From contig JAJEKV010000159.1 of the NCBI GenBank assembly GCA_021234155.1, positions 184,001 through 248,000 of the forward strand: DNA of 64,000 nt, given 5' to 3'. Below are positions 1-10,833 of the stretch, one piece after another (within the stretch, counting starts at the first letter, position 1; the number at the start of each line of letters is the position of its first letter). The DNA is from Isoetes taiwanensis (Eukaryota; Streptophyta; Lycopodiopsida; Isoetales; Isoetaceae). The notes below the pieces were generated by a model. That model was given only the letters and a program-made list of their open reading frames with translations, was not told the DNA's origin and ran no database searches. Both the position numbers and the translations under genes were made by a program.

Positions 1-246
1 CTTTGGCTTTTTTGAATTTTGCAAGCTCTTTTTTCTTGTCGTGCATCTGCTCCTTCGTAAGATGCTCATTCACCCATATAAATTTTCCTTTCAATCTATA
101 GCTGTTTCTCAACACCTGAAAACGGCTTTCTTTATTGGAAAATTGCACTAAGATATGTCTGTCCCTCTTCTCAACTCGAAAAGCTTCTGTTATTCCTGTG
201 TTCAAAATTCCCAATTCATTCTGAAATAGGTGCTCAACGCTTGCTT
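1..246 (-). pseudogene. LINE ORF1-like fragment (runs off window edge)
   Basis: The minus strand is open from about 246 to the window edge. The translation contains RDRHILVQFSNKESRFQVL, then LRNSYRLKGKFIWVNEHLT, then a Lys-rich helix. This pattern (basic residue, I-x-V-x-F strand, then LKG...I-x-V-x-E-x-L-T) is the RRM/C-terminal region typical of ORF1 proteins of plant and animal LINEs, which bind the element RNA. A similar segment occurs in the LINE at 32.9-33.4 kb. The frame is cut at the Helitron terminus at 258. I could not trace the missing N-terminal part beyond the Helitron's other end at 10834, so the original insertion context is unresolved. Confidence 0.5.
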
Positions 247-319
247 TCATATATAGACTAGTAATGGTGCCAGCCGTTCTTTGGTATAAGTTGAGCCCTT
301 GTAAATGCTTTGGGATCGC

Positions 320-690
320 GTTGAGAAAAGCCCTATCCCTTTCCCTTTCCCTTTTGCTCTATCACATTTCATTTTTTTTTCTTATTTTCTCTACTTTTTT
401 CTTTTCTTTTTTTTTTTTTTTTTTCGTCTTTCTCACATGTTTTCTTGTTTTTCCCATCCCTTTCCTTCCCCTTCCCTATTCGATAACCTTTTTCCTTCCT
501 TTTTGCTCCTTTCTCCACCTTTTCCTCTTCTCTTTTTTCTTCGTCCTTTTCCCTTCCCCTTTCTCTTTTTTTATGCCCTCTTTTCCCCACCCTTTTCCAC
601 GTCTTCCCTTTTTCTCAACCTTTTTTTCTTTCGCCCTTTTCCATGCCTATTTTCCCTTCTCTTTTCCTCCTTTTCCCACTCTTTTCCTCC
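320..690. repeat. Polypyrimidine tract, left part
   Basis: The plus strand is almost purely C and T, built from degenerate units such as CCCTTTTCCC, often with ATGCC between them. The long open frames here are by-products of this composition, with Phe/Pro/Ser-rich or Lys/Glu-rich translations. The tract stops exactly at the left end of E1 and resumes at its right end (9417), so it was one continuous tract before E1 inserted. Confidence 0.85.
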
Positions 691-715
691 AACAAAGTTT
701 AAAATGAAGCGCCTT
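691..715 (+). repeat. E1 left terminal inverted repeat
   Basis: It starts AACAAAGTTTAAAATGAAGC and pairs with 9392-9416 in inverted orientation, with about 4 mismatches in 25 positions by eye. Confidence 0.75.
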
Positions 716-1555
716 ATTTCTTTGGAAGCGCTTCAAAGGAATCTTTGAAAGATTCCTAAAATTCCATAAAAAGTCCATTTTAAAATTTTTTTGTGACAGG
801 TGTGACAATTTAAGTAATTTAGGTACCATTTTTGAGGGGTTGATTGAACATAACTTTTCGTGCAAAAATTTTAAATAGCAATTTTCATCCTCCTAAACTA
901 GAACAAAAAATAGTTACTTTTATAAAGTGTAGCAAAAAAGGGGCAATAAAAAAAATAGCAAGGGTAGTAGAGTGACAAAGAAGTGATATATTCAAGGTTG
1001 TGAAAATTGTACAAAATTATGAACAAAATTGTCAAAAATATAGGATATTTTGGCGAGACAATCATCACACACTTTGTTCTTTACATGTTCGAGTCATCGG
1101 ACAAACTTACATTTTGCAGCAAGATCGGGGATGCATCTCATCCTCGACTCATTTAATCCACGATCACTCGAGCCTTCATCCTCGGCTTCACTCCGACCTT
1201 GGATGTACTTTCGAGCGATCTTCTTCCTCAACATCTACAAGTGAGTCTTCATCATCATCTTTTTTTGGCCACCTTTTTGGCTTGTTTGTCTAATCCACAT
1301 CTTGACCTTATTAAAAGTTTGAGTGACCATAATTAACTTATTAGCGGCCGATCGAGAACAAAGTCATATGCAAGAACCTTCACTTGGATAGATCTATGGC
1401 GGTTACTTGCTTTGGACTTTGCTCTCTTTCCCACTCCTTTTTACCATCTCCAAAGTATAACTCCCCACTTTGAAAGCATTGGCGGCGATCGTTCTCATCG
1501 GTGCACTTTTAATTGAGTGGGAATTCCATCCTCTTTGTTACCTCCGGTACTTTAG

Positions 1556-4230
1556 CTAGCCCGAGCGGCTTCCCGGACTCATCATTATCGGTTTTGGGAC
1601 AGCGATATGAGCATTCCTTCGAATCTCGGTAGAACGGATATACTTTCGAACAACTTGTTGTCTTTGTCGTCTAGGGCGGTGTACATGACTCATCATCTTC
1701 ATCACGCTAGCCAATATCTCTACATGTTCCTCTTGATTCTCAACTTGCCACGGGGAGGGTTTGCCTAGATGGCGGATTGAATATAGCTGATCTTCGACCT
1801 TGTAATGAAGCTTGCAACATGTCACGTTGCTTGAGAAAAAATTGAGGCCACCATAAAGCATCTGCCTCCCCAAAGTGGTTAGAAGCGGGTGAATACTTGT
1901 CTCAATACAATCCAATGATTTATTTGAGTCAAATGCTCTTCCCTCCTTTTACTCTTTGTGATTTCTTTCAAAAGCTTTTTAGAGGCATTTGCTCTGCTGA
2001 AGGCATGGAACTAGTATTGGGGATGTTCTTGAATGAATTGAATACACTGCTTCTTTGACATACTTTGCAAGGATGTGGCATATTTCTTTCCTTGTAAGAT
2101 GGCCTTGCCATCTACAAGTGAAATTTTGATCGATCTTTGGAATGTAATGTTTCTCAAAGGGCTCAATAGCCGCGGTGACCTAGTTGATCTCTTGAAAAAT
2201 CCATTCCTTGAAATCATAAGTTTCTTCCAATAACTTCGATGTCACGGGCCGAGGATTGTAGAATCTTGGATGACCTCAATCATGGTTTGGCGAGGCTTAA
2301 AGCTTTTAGAGCAAGGCGTTTAGAGAACCTCTTGAACATCGATCAATTTTGGTGGTGTGTATGACCAACAAGCGAGGAAACCAATCTTCACCTTCTTGAA
2401 GATTTGTTTCTCTACTAACATAACCATATATAAGCAAACAACGCTTTGATTCTTATTTTTCCCTTGTCGTGTTATCTAGGCTGAAGATCTGAGAACCGTG
2501 GTATATGTTCTAGATTGGAAAGAAGCTTATTCAATATTGTGATAGTGAGATTTGGATCAGCATGAATGTTTGGATAATTCAAAAATGCCTTGCAAGATAG
2601 TTTTCCATTAAATACCATAGCACCAACAACATGCGGATGTATGAAATCTTCTTGGCCCGACATCCTTAGGCACATTGACAAAATGTGGTAGGGTGGTCTT
2701 CTTACGGTCCATTCCATCAATAACAAGCGATATGTAGTTGAGTGGTTGTTCGGTGCTTTCTTCCTATGTTTTTGTCAATTTTCTCCTTTCCAAAGATTGT
2801 TGTTCTCATTGCTTGTTCGGTTTCTCCTTCAATGCATCGAAAGGAAAACATGTTTAGGAAAGAACCTACTTTTAAGTAGAACTAGGCAAGAACGATCTGG
2901 AAGCTTACTTTTAGTGTGAAGTGTCCTTGCATTTTGTCTACGAGCTTTTAATTGAGCATGTAGCACAAACAGACATCCTATGCTTTCTAGGAATGGCCAC
3001 CACGAGAAAACTCTTTTTCGAACCACGATAAAGTAGAGTAGCGGAACAAAGCGTTCTCCACCTCAACACACATCTCCTTATAATTGTCGTGGACTTCTTG
3101 TTTTAGGTGAAATTGTCACTCAAATGGTACATAGGGCTGTTAGGGAGTTTCTCACAAGACTCCTTAAAAAAACCTTCCATCGGGGAAACACATTGAAGAG
3201 CATGAATTACGGTTATGCCTCTGAATGGCGTTAGTCATTGATGCACGGATTCTTGTCAAAAGCCTTTTCTTGGTGGTCAAATTCTGTTTGCCTAAAGCAT
3301 GAATCAATTTGAAGGCCGTTTGTGACGGTGTGGCCACCAGGCTGTGTAAGTAAACTTCTCACCATCATCGGCCTAATATTGAAGGCTAAGTAGCCCCTTT
3401 GGTCTAAGCGAGAGTCATTGAAGCGTAACTATCACTGAGCAACCTCAATTCCTTTAGTCCAATCTTAAGCAAAACAGCGTTGAGAACAAGCGATTACTTT
3501 GTATGTGTTGCCATAAGTGAGCCTCGTCCATGAGTTTCTTTCTTCTAACGGTTGTACATCTTTGTCTTGTGTAAAGTTAAGCTTAAGATTTTTACTTCTT
3601 GGGGCTTTGAATTGAACATGGAGTCTTGTGGCTTTGGTAGGTCCTGCGAGACATCAACATGAGGTGTTTCTTAATGCGAGAGATCAACATGAGGTGTACT
3701 TGTAGATCTTGGTTTGATGTGGGCAAGGCACGGGGGAGGTGCTTTCCCTCTCTACGGGAAAAAAATGTCGGAAATTTTGGTGGCGTAGTTGACCAGCTCT
3801 GAAGTGTCGTAGAACCACACGGGGAGTTCGCGTCGTTATTTGCTCCCACTTGTTGTAGTACCATTTAGCGAAATGGATGGAGTTGGTGTGATTTGCCTCA
3901 GTGGAGAACCTCTGATGGACTATGGGCGGCGTAAAAAAATGGTGGAGGAGGTAGTCGACCTCTCTAGCTGAGGCCGTGGGGGTGAAAGCGCGTTGGTGGG
4001 GGCGGGGCGGCGTTCGAGGCGAGGTTGTGGTGGAGTAAATTGAGCCGGTGGTGGAAGCGAGGTGGTCTTGCTGGAGCAAACTCAAGGAGTTTGGGTGTTG
4101 GAATGTCCGGATGTAGAATATTAGAAGTGGCTACTTCGGTGTGCGTTGAGGAGGTGTGAAAGCCATTCGGGGAGGAAAGCTTCGCGAGCGAAGGAGTTGG
4201 AGGCTCTGCGGTTCTTTTCTCTCGAGCCAT
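1556..4230 (-). pseudogene. DUF7869-like transposase gene of E1 (frameshifted)
   Basis: The start codon at 4230 (MAREKRTAEPPTPSLAK) directly abuts the first palindrome of the upstream array. A Pro/Ser-rich N-terminus follows, then a region with IPRKHRMSVCATC (about 2.95 kb; the E3 copy has IPRRHRMSVCST). Next come IDGMDRKKTTLPHF (about 2.7 kb), DPNLTITILNKLL, the core LDNTTRE then NKNQSVV (about 2.45 kb), FKKVKIGFL and VGHTHHQ (about 2.35 kb). The order IDGMD...LPHF, LDN...NKN, GFL...GHTH is the signature of the DUF7869 family, as I remember it. Several frame changes and stops break the reading, so this copy is not functional as written. Upstream exons or introns cannot be excluded. The catalytic chemistry of the family is not known to me. 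Confidence 0.7.
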
Positions 4231-5100
4231 ACGGTATAAATTTATCTGAGTGGGTTTAAATTTATCTGGGAAGGGAAAAAACAAAGCGGGGCGTATAAAT
4301 TTATCTGAGATGTTATAAATTTATCTGAGAGGAACAACATAGAAACGAGGCGTTATAAATTTATCTGAAAACTCACACTCACTTGTATTGAAAACTTTAT
4401 GGAGCGCTATATGAGCGGCACTTAGCGAGAGGTACCTTAAAAGTAGCCCGGCCACCTATTTTCTATCTCATATTTCGGGTCGAAGGCTTCGCGGTCAAAC
4501 TTATATACCCCTTATTTGCTCTGCTGGAGCGTCTATCTGCGGGTCTATCTTCTCATGTACGTAAAGTCTACTACCCGTCTTGTTCTAGTTTCTCTTTTGT
4601 TTTAATGCGCTTCAAGTGTAAGCGGCTACGGTATAACTTTATACCGATATGGTTTCTGGATGGGTATAAATTTATAAACGTGATAAATTATCAGGAAGCG
4701 GTATAAATTTATCTGGAGTCGAGCGGATGCGGTATAAATTTATACCGGATCAGTAGCGATCAATTATCTGGATTCGATATAGTTCTGGATCGGTATAAAT
4801 TTATCTGCGTAATTCGGCGGTATAAATTTATACGTTCGAGAACGGTCGGTATAAATTTATAAAATTCGAGCACTGCGGTATAAATTTATACCGGCGTGTC
4901 TGGAGCGGTATAAATTTATACGCTCGAGCACTAGGGTATAAATTTATCTTGGTCGTGTTTACTGGAGCGGTATAAATTTATGCAGCTCGAGCACTGCGGT
5001 ATAAATTTATATCTGCGTAAATTATACCTTTCGTGTTACGGTTTAAGGAGCGGTATAAATTTATCCGGCTTCGTGCTCGGCGGTATAAATTTATCTTGAT
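4231..5100. repeat. Array 1 of palindrome GGTATAAATTTATACC (about 19 copies)
   Basis: Copies of GGTATAAATTTAT followed by ACC, CTG or ACG recur every 20-60 bp, separated by unrelated GC-richer spacers. The consensus full form GGTATAAATTTATACC is its own reverse complement. Five copies lie at 4231-4370 and about 14 between 4628 and 5095. The array lies directly 5' of the E1 transposase start and between it and plus-strand coding relics. Possible roles are transposase binding sites or promoter elements (each contains TATAAA on both strands). Both roles are inference. Confidence 0.9.
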
Positions 5101-6640
5101 CAAACTTCATTTAGAATCTTGGTGTCTAGTGCTTAAAAGTGTATGAAACCTTAAAATTTCGATAATATTCTTAGCGTTTTAAGCTTAAATAACACAAATA
5201 AAGTGATAATTTAGTGTAGATTTTATGCTCTTTTTAAGCCTCTATTTTCTTTGTTTTATGGGTACAAAGGTCGAAAAAGGTTACATTTCTTGCATAAAAT
5301 GGCCTTCTTTAAGCTTTTCCAGCCCGGATCAAGTTTGTAAACAAGGGCCCGATCATCAAAGGCTGCACCAATAGAACCTGAACATCTGGTGAAAGACCCG
5401 GGCGTGAAATGCGTCCGCGAGGGTGCAAGAGCAAACCCAGCGGCGTGCCTTTACTTGTGTCATCAATCGAAGGGGCAAGTACAAGAGTGGCGATTATTAC
5501 CTGTAGCCGTGAAATTATCAACCTTATTTTCGAGAGGTCGATGATGAAATCTTAATGAAGTGCATGCATGACAAGGGGAAGTCTTCTCGTTCTTGAAAGT
5601 AAAATGCTTGAATAAGCATGTGCAAACCAAAGATGTGCAAAGAGTCGTGGTGACAATTACAAGAGTGGCCATGTAAAGTATTGTTTAGTGTCTTTTCATT
5701 ATAAATTTATCTGCAATCATCTTCCTAACTTAACCGCATTCTGGGATATAGTGGACATTTTAATGTCGGTTTATGCTTTCTTGAAGAAACAAAAAGTTGG
5801 TCAAAGGTCTCTGTGTACCCGACTCCTATCGAAGAAGTTTGAAGAAGGGCGAGGAAGTAGAAGAAAAGAAGAGGAAGAGGAACCGGTGGTAACAAAGGGA
5901 AAGGGTAGAAAGCATTCCCTCGTAGTAGATACAGGGCTCCTACAAAAAGAAATCTAGAGGCACAAAGGCTTTGACTATAGAGGAGTCAAACGAAATGCTT
6001 GAAGCTCTTGGTATTGTTGTGAAACCCCGGATAAATCAAGGCTATTCTCAAGCGGAATATTGTTGTAAAACAAACTATTTCTTTGACATTGAGCACCATT
6101 AAGAGACCTAAATCAAGATGGGGTTTGAGTGCTCTGGTCAGGAAATGCTATTCTCTTGAAACAAAATGGGTGAATGACACTAATTTGCTAAAACAAACTA
6201 TTTCTTTGACATTGAGCACCATTAAGAGGCCACCTAAAATGAAGATGGGAACCAACTGGAAGAAAGAAGTATTAAAGCACATATATACGTTGGTGTAACA
6301 GATGAAGAAGCAAAAGTCATTCTTGGTGAGTCATAATCTCGACAATGACTTCAGATTAAAATGAGTTTAATAAGACAAGATCCGTTTCATGCACCGTGAT
6401 GCGTGGAATTTAAACAAATGTATGGAAGGATTTTAAAAAAGCAAAAGAACAAATGCGGGAGCTTGAGAAACCTGCGACGAATCTTTGCCTCATTATGACT
6501 ATGATAAAAGCCCATTATGGCGATAAAGCAATATCGATAACTACTTTTCGGTGGCATTGAGGAGATGGTCAAGTAAGAAGCTGCTCTTCTTTCTATGTTT
6601 TGTAGTGTTTAAGGCGTGTTTACAAGTGCCTTACGCCCGC
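5101..6640 (+). pseudogene. Unidentified E1 coding relic, plus strand
   Basis: No family recognised. Coding-like stretches include 5688-5957 (Lys/Glu/Arg-rich C-terminus) and about 5960-6105, which reads KALTIEESNEMLEALGIV and then KPRINQGYSQAEY in one frame. A direct duplication containing AACAAACTATTTCTTTGAC occurs at about 6071 and again at about 6192. Stops and frame changes break it. One isolated palindrome copy (CATTATAAATTTATCTG) sits at 5697. It may be a second protein of the transposon, since its base composition and position between arrays match the rest of E1. Confidence 0.35.
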
Positions 6641-6925
6641 GGTATAAATTTATCTGATGCCTGATAAACGATATAAATTTATCGCCGAGGGCCCCATTTA
6701 TCTGCCGGTATAAAAATTATCGCGATCTAGTCGCGGTATAAATTTCAAAATGGGTGCCTGATGGCGGATAAATTTATAGTGGCGGGGAGCCGATATAAAT
6801 TTATCTGCGTGGCGGGCGCGATATAAATTTATCTGCGTGACTCAGTGATATAAATTTATGCATGACTAATCCTTGTATAAAATTTATCTGCGTGTCGAGG
6901 GCCGGTATAAATTTATCACAGTGAC
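6639..6925. repeat. Array 2 of the E1 palindrome (about 10 copies)
   Basis: The motif CGGTATAAATTTATCTG and variants (CGATATAAATTTATCTG, GTATAAAATTTATCTGC) recur about every 25-30 bp. Copies are more degenerate than in array 1. Confidence 0.85.
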
Positions 6926-8012
6926 TACTATCGTGTTTTTAGAAAGTAGGCGCAACATATTCTCTTCGTAAGCAACACTAAACTAATGGCGTTTGTCCAT
7001 TTCACGAGGTGTGGGATCTTCAAGAAAGAATTTTTTTTGTATGTTCGAAGATGGTGAGCTTAAAGAGCAAAACAGCTCAGCGAAAAAAACCAAAAAGGGT
7101 GGAGAATTAAAAGCGAGAAAAATATGAGCATTGTACCACGGGCTGGGCGATTCACGGGGATTAAAAACAAAAAAATTTTGTTAAGCCTTTTGGAAAAGTT
7201 AAGTGGCCAAGGAATTTTACATTAGGCGAAATGGCCAAGGAAGCTAAGGCGTAAGCCACATTTGCAATGCGGAGTCTTTCTTCTACATTTTCTGGTCTTA
7301 CAACATGTTTCTCTTTCGCGATCGAGAAAGACATTGTTACACTGCCGGGCCAGTTAATGAAGCGACTAAACCTTGAGGGGTTGGGAGGAGTGCAAGCTTC
7401 TCTACCAAGTTGTACCAGCGATAGTATTATTAGAAACCCGCAGCTGTTAACTTTAGTGGTGGGTAAGTTTTGCTAAAAATATGTTACGTGTTTGTGCCTT
7501 TTTCTCACAATATTCTTCTGAGAACAAGAAAAAAGGGGCTCCCCATTGGATTTTTAAACACAGTTAAGTAGGGCCAAGGAAGAGAGGCAAAGACTTAAGG
7601 CAATCGAGCAGGGGAAAGGAGGTCGCATACTAGCGGCTTTGACACTTCTTATGAAAGATTTACAACGTTTGGTCGAATGCGCATGTCTGAGTTGTTGAGG
7701 GTATTTGCACGAGGCTGGGGACACTTTTGGAGAAGCGAGAACTTCATTATGCATTGCGGATATTCCCTATGGTTTCAAAATTAAGGGCGGTACGCTTTTG
7801 GCCCGAGGAGGCTTTCCGCGCACGTGCAAGTCCCTCTTTTTTGGAAGGCCTAAAGGAAGTCACCTTATCTCACGCTAAGCTGGAGGGTCATTATTTTCCA
7901 TTGGACCTACAAACAATGTCGGTGCTTAAACCTATGGGAGCCGTCTGTAATGCCGGCTTTGAAAAGCGCATTTGGTAAGCTTAACATTTAGCAGCTTCTT
8001 TTTTAGTAACTC
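6926..8012 (+). pseudogene. Unidentified E1 coding relic with splice-like borders
   Basis: Two plus-strand open stretches, 7267-7476 and about 7715-7978, look coding: the second reads RELHYALRIFPMVSKLRAV then RFWPEEAFRARASPSF. Each ends in a sequence resembling a 5' splice site (GGTGGGTAAGTT near 7465 and TTGGTAAGCTT near 7975), so these may be exons of one gene with array 3 in an intron. I do not recognise the product. Premature stops between them suggest decay. Confidence 0.3.
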
Positions 8013-8172
8013 CACGGTATAAATTTATACCACAACAGCCCTAAGGTTTAAATTTATATAGCAAGGCAATGTCTGTATAAATTTATCGACTGCGCCATGG
8101 TATAAATTATACCGCAGGAGGCAACCTATTATAAATTTATCCGCAAGGCAACCGGTATAAATTTATACCTTA
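8013..8172. repeat. Array 3 of the E1 palindrome (6 copies)
   Basis: It begins with a perfect palindrome (GGTATAAATTTATACC) and ends with another at 8153-8168. Four variants lie between them, spaced about 25-30 bp apart. Another single copy is at about 8923 (CATTATAAATTTATCTGAG). Confidence 0.85.
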
Positions 8173-8229
8173 CACTCTTGAAAACTAACTTATTTTCCTT
8201 GTTTTTATTTTACTAATATTTCATTGTTG

Positions 8230-8935
8230 TCTTTGTTTGGCGGGCTTAAAACAAGCGTTAAAGGTCATGGTGGTGGTAGAAGCGCTTAGTAAGTTGTTTG
8301 AGCACTTTCACATAGGGTTTCACCGGCCTTGAGGCGTAAAAAAAACCATGGTTCACTTTATCTGTTGAGAATGAAAAGACTCCTCCACCGCAATGCGTTT
8401 GAGTTCGGCCCGTTTTGCAAAATTAAAGAGACCCACAGCGACAAAGGCTGTGGTGTCCTTTTCGAGAAGCCACGGCGACTTATAAATAATTTTTGTCTGA
8501 TGGTTTTTGAGCCACAGGGGCCCGGATCTTAAACTTGCATTTACGGCTCGGGCACCCTGGCCGGTTTACAGCCCTTAAAGCGGTACGCAATGTTGTCTCC
8601 GTCGACATAGACCGGACAAAATAAGTTTCATCGGGACCGGGATAAGCTCTTGTGAATCGCTTTCACGATGAAAGCGAGGTGGGAGCAAAAATGGTCTTTG
8701 GCGTGTAAAGGCACATATGTTAAATCCGGCCTCCACTACGGGAAGAAAAATGAGGAGGTGGGAGTTAATTCGTCTGGGCACCCAAGTTGGTGCACGAGCG
8801 GAGAAAGCGACTTTATGCAGGTACCATTGGAATCGTTAGGTTTGTCCTTTTTCTGTATAACCTGCAAAAAGAGGCCCGATCCTAAGGGGAGAGAGACCCG
8901 TGGAAGGGAAGAACCACCTCATTATAAATTTATCT
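8230..8935 (+). pseudogene. Unidentified E1 coding relic near right end
   Basis: The GC content is higher than in the flanking AT-rich DNA. Open stretches in changing frames (8329-8532, 8668-8937) suggest a decayed coding region. Cys pairs are visible in the second (FFCITCKKR), but no family is recognised. It ends at the last palindrome copy before the AT-rich right terminus. Confidence 0.25.
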
Positions 8936-9391
8936 GAGCGACATTTTAAACTATCTTTCATTGTAATCTGCATATTGTTCTGATTTTTAATATATTTTGA
9001 TGAAGATTTCTCAAAGCTGAAAACTTTGTCTCTTCAACAATGCTTAATTAGAACAATTCTTTTTTTTTTGATTCATGATTTGGACTCTTTCTCTTTTCTA
9101 TGTTTGATTTTCTTAGTACTTATATTAAACTTGCAAAAACACAAAACTATATTTCCTTCTATTTTCAACAACAAATACTTAATGAGTTTTTTAAATGTAA
9201 TGTCTTTCTCCTCAAAACAAGCTTTTTTTTTTTTTGCCCTTCTTAAAAATGAAAAGGCTTCAAAATGTTGCTTTTTTTTGGAATATTTGAATGCTATTTG
9301 CTCAACAATCTATTTTGCTCCCTATTTTGTCCATTTTTTTCAAGTTTCCAATTTTTATAAAAGGAATCTTTCAAATCGCGCTTCTTAAATA

Positions 9392-9416
9392 AGTGCGTTT
9401 CATTTTAAACCTTGTT
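9392..9416 (-). repeat. E1 right terminal inverted repeat
   Basis: Reverse-complement partner of 691-715, followed immediately by CTCC. The 450 bp just inside (8940-9390) is AT-rich with poly-T runs and no recognisable gene. Confidence 0.75.
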
Positions 9417-10692
9417 CTCCTTTTTGTGTGCCCTTTTCCTTCCATTAATCTTTTTCTCCCTTCCCGGTTTTCCATGCCCTTTTCCCTTTTTCCATCTCCT
9501 CACCCTTTCCTCTTTCCTTTTCCATGTTCCTTTTCTCTTCCCCTTTTCCATTTTCCTCATTTCCTTTTTTCCGTGCCTCTCTCTTTCCCCCCTTTTCTAT
9601 TCTTTTTCTTTTATTTCCCTTTTCCCATAATTTTTCCCACCCTTTTTCTTCTTTCTATTTTGGATCTTTGCCCCTCCTTTTCCCCACCCTTTCCCCCTTC
9701 TGCAATTTTCCTTCTTTCAACCCTTCCTTTTTTTTTCTCTTTTCCTTTCCTCATGTCCTTTTTTCCCTCCCTCCATCCATCCTCCCCCGCCTCCTTTCCC
9801 TTTCCCTTTTTCCGATTGATGGATTTTTTCGTTTTTCCTCCTTTTAGATCCTTTTCATTGCGCCATTTTCCTTCCTTTCTTTTCCTTTTCCCTTTTTAGA
9901 AGTGCCTTTTGCACATTTGTTTTTATTCTCTTATTTCCTATACCCATTTCCTCTTTTTCCCCACCATTTCTCTCTTTTTAATTTATTTTCCTTTTTCTTC
10001 CCTTTCCTTTCTTCACCATTTTCCTCTTCCTTTTCTCTCATGCCCTTCCCCCTTCCTCTTTTCTGTTTCACTTTCTTTCTTTTCCTTGTGATCTTTACCT
10101 ATATTCCCTTTCCCCTTTTTCCCTTTCCTTTTTCTTTCTTCTCACTTTTTTTTGCCCTTTTCTATGCCTTTTCTTTTCCCTCTCCCATCCTTTTCTTCTT
10201 CCCACTTGTCCCTTCCCTTTTCCTCATTTTTCCAACCTTTCTCTCCCCCTTCTTGATCGTTTTTTCCTTCCATTCCCTCTTTTTTCCCTTTTCCTATGCC
10301 ATTTGTGCCTTCCTTTTTTTCCTCTCTTTCCTCCTTCCATCTCCTCTTTTTTTCCCGTTTTCCCATGCTCCTTCCTTTTTCCCATGCTTTTTTCTCCTCC
10401 CCTTTTCCATGCTTTTTTTCTCCTTCATTTTCTCCCTTTTTCAACCTTTTCCTCTTTCCTTTTTATTTTTGTGCCCTTTCCATTTACCTTTTCCACTTTA
10501 TCTCTTCCTCCTTCCCTCGTGCCCTTTTCCTAGGTTCCCTTTCCCTTTTTCGTTTTCCGTGCCTTTTTCTCTTCTCTTATCCCCACCTTTTTCTTTTTAC
10601 CCTTTTCCCTTTTCCCCATGCCTTTTTGCCCTTCACATTCTCTCTTTCCACTTCTCTTTTCCTTTTCCCCCTTTTCATTTACCCTTTCCCCT
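9417..10692. repeat. Polypyrimidine tract, right part
   Basis: This continues the tract at 320-690 after E1. Units such as CCTTTTCCCTTTTTCC and TTTCCATGCC recur for about 1.3 kb. The 275-residue open frame at 9902-10729 is a compositional artefact (Phe, Pro, Leu and Ser throughout). Together the two parts form about 1.6 kb of homopyrimidine-rich strand, a candidate triplex-forming sequence. Confidence 0.85.
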
Positions 10693-10833
10693 TAAGAGAT
10701 CGAAGCATGACCAATCACAGTGTTGGTAACTCGTGCAATAAATCTAGGCCTTCGGATGCATCCAGATGATCTCGGCCATTCAAATTAGGGCTCGATGCAC
10801 TACACACTTACGGTATAACATTATAATATAAGA

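Larger units (their letters stand above)
691..9416. mobile_element. TIR DNA transposon E1 (8.7 kb) nested in the Helitron
   Basis: The left end reads AACAAAGTTTAAAATGAAGC. The reverse complement of the right end reads AACAAGGTTTAAAATGAAAC. The similarity continues more weakly inward; for example, both ends contain TTTGAAAGATTCC. CTCC flanks the element on both sides (687-690 and 9417-9420), consistent with a 4-bp target duplication, although chance is possible in a polypyrimidine tract. The polypyrimidine tract on both flanks marks the insertion precisely. Inside are a minus-strand DUF7869-like transposase relic (1556-4230), three arrays of a palindromic motif and several plus-strand coding relics. 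The superfamily is not one I can name from TIR and duplication length alone. Confidence 0.75.
258..10833 (-). mobile_element. Helitron (minus strand), interrupted by TIR element E1
   Basis: Read on the minus strand, the element starts with TCTTATATTATAATGTT at 10833 and ends in CTAG at 258. It is preceded by A and followed by T, as expected for Helitron insertion into an AT dinucleotide. The same 5' start (TCCTATATTATAATGTT) and 3' end (GCACCATTACTAG followed by T) are shared by the Helitron at 48403-51583, which supports both ends independently. The 3' hairpin expected before CTAG is degenerate here. Without the nested E1 element (691-9416) it would be about 1.85 kb. No Rep/helicase gene is visible, so it is non-autonomous. 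Most of its body is a pyrimidine-rich tract on the plus strand. Confidence 0.75.

Noticed and set aside
4231-5100. CRISPR-like regular repeats
   Set aside because: Plant-type context, AT-rich palindromes with irregular spacing and no cas genes; better explained as a transposon array.
9902-10729. 275-codon open frame
   Set aside because: Translation is Phe/Pro/Ser/Leu throughout, a by-product of the polypyrimidine tract.
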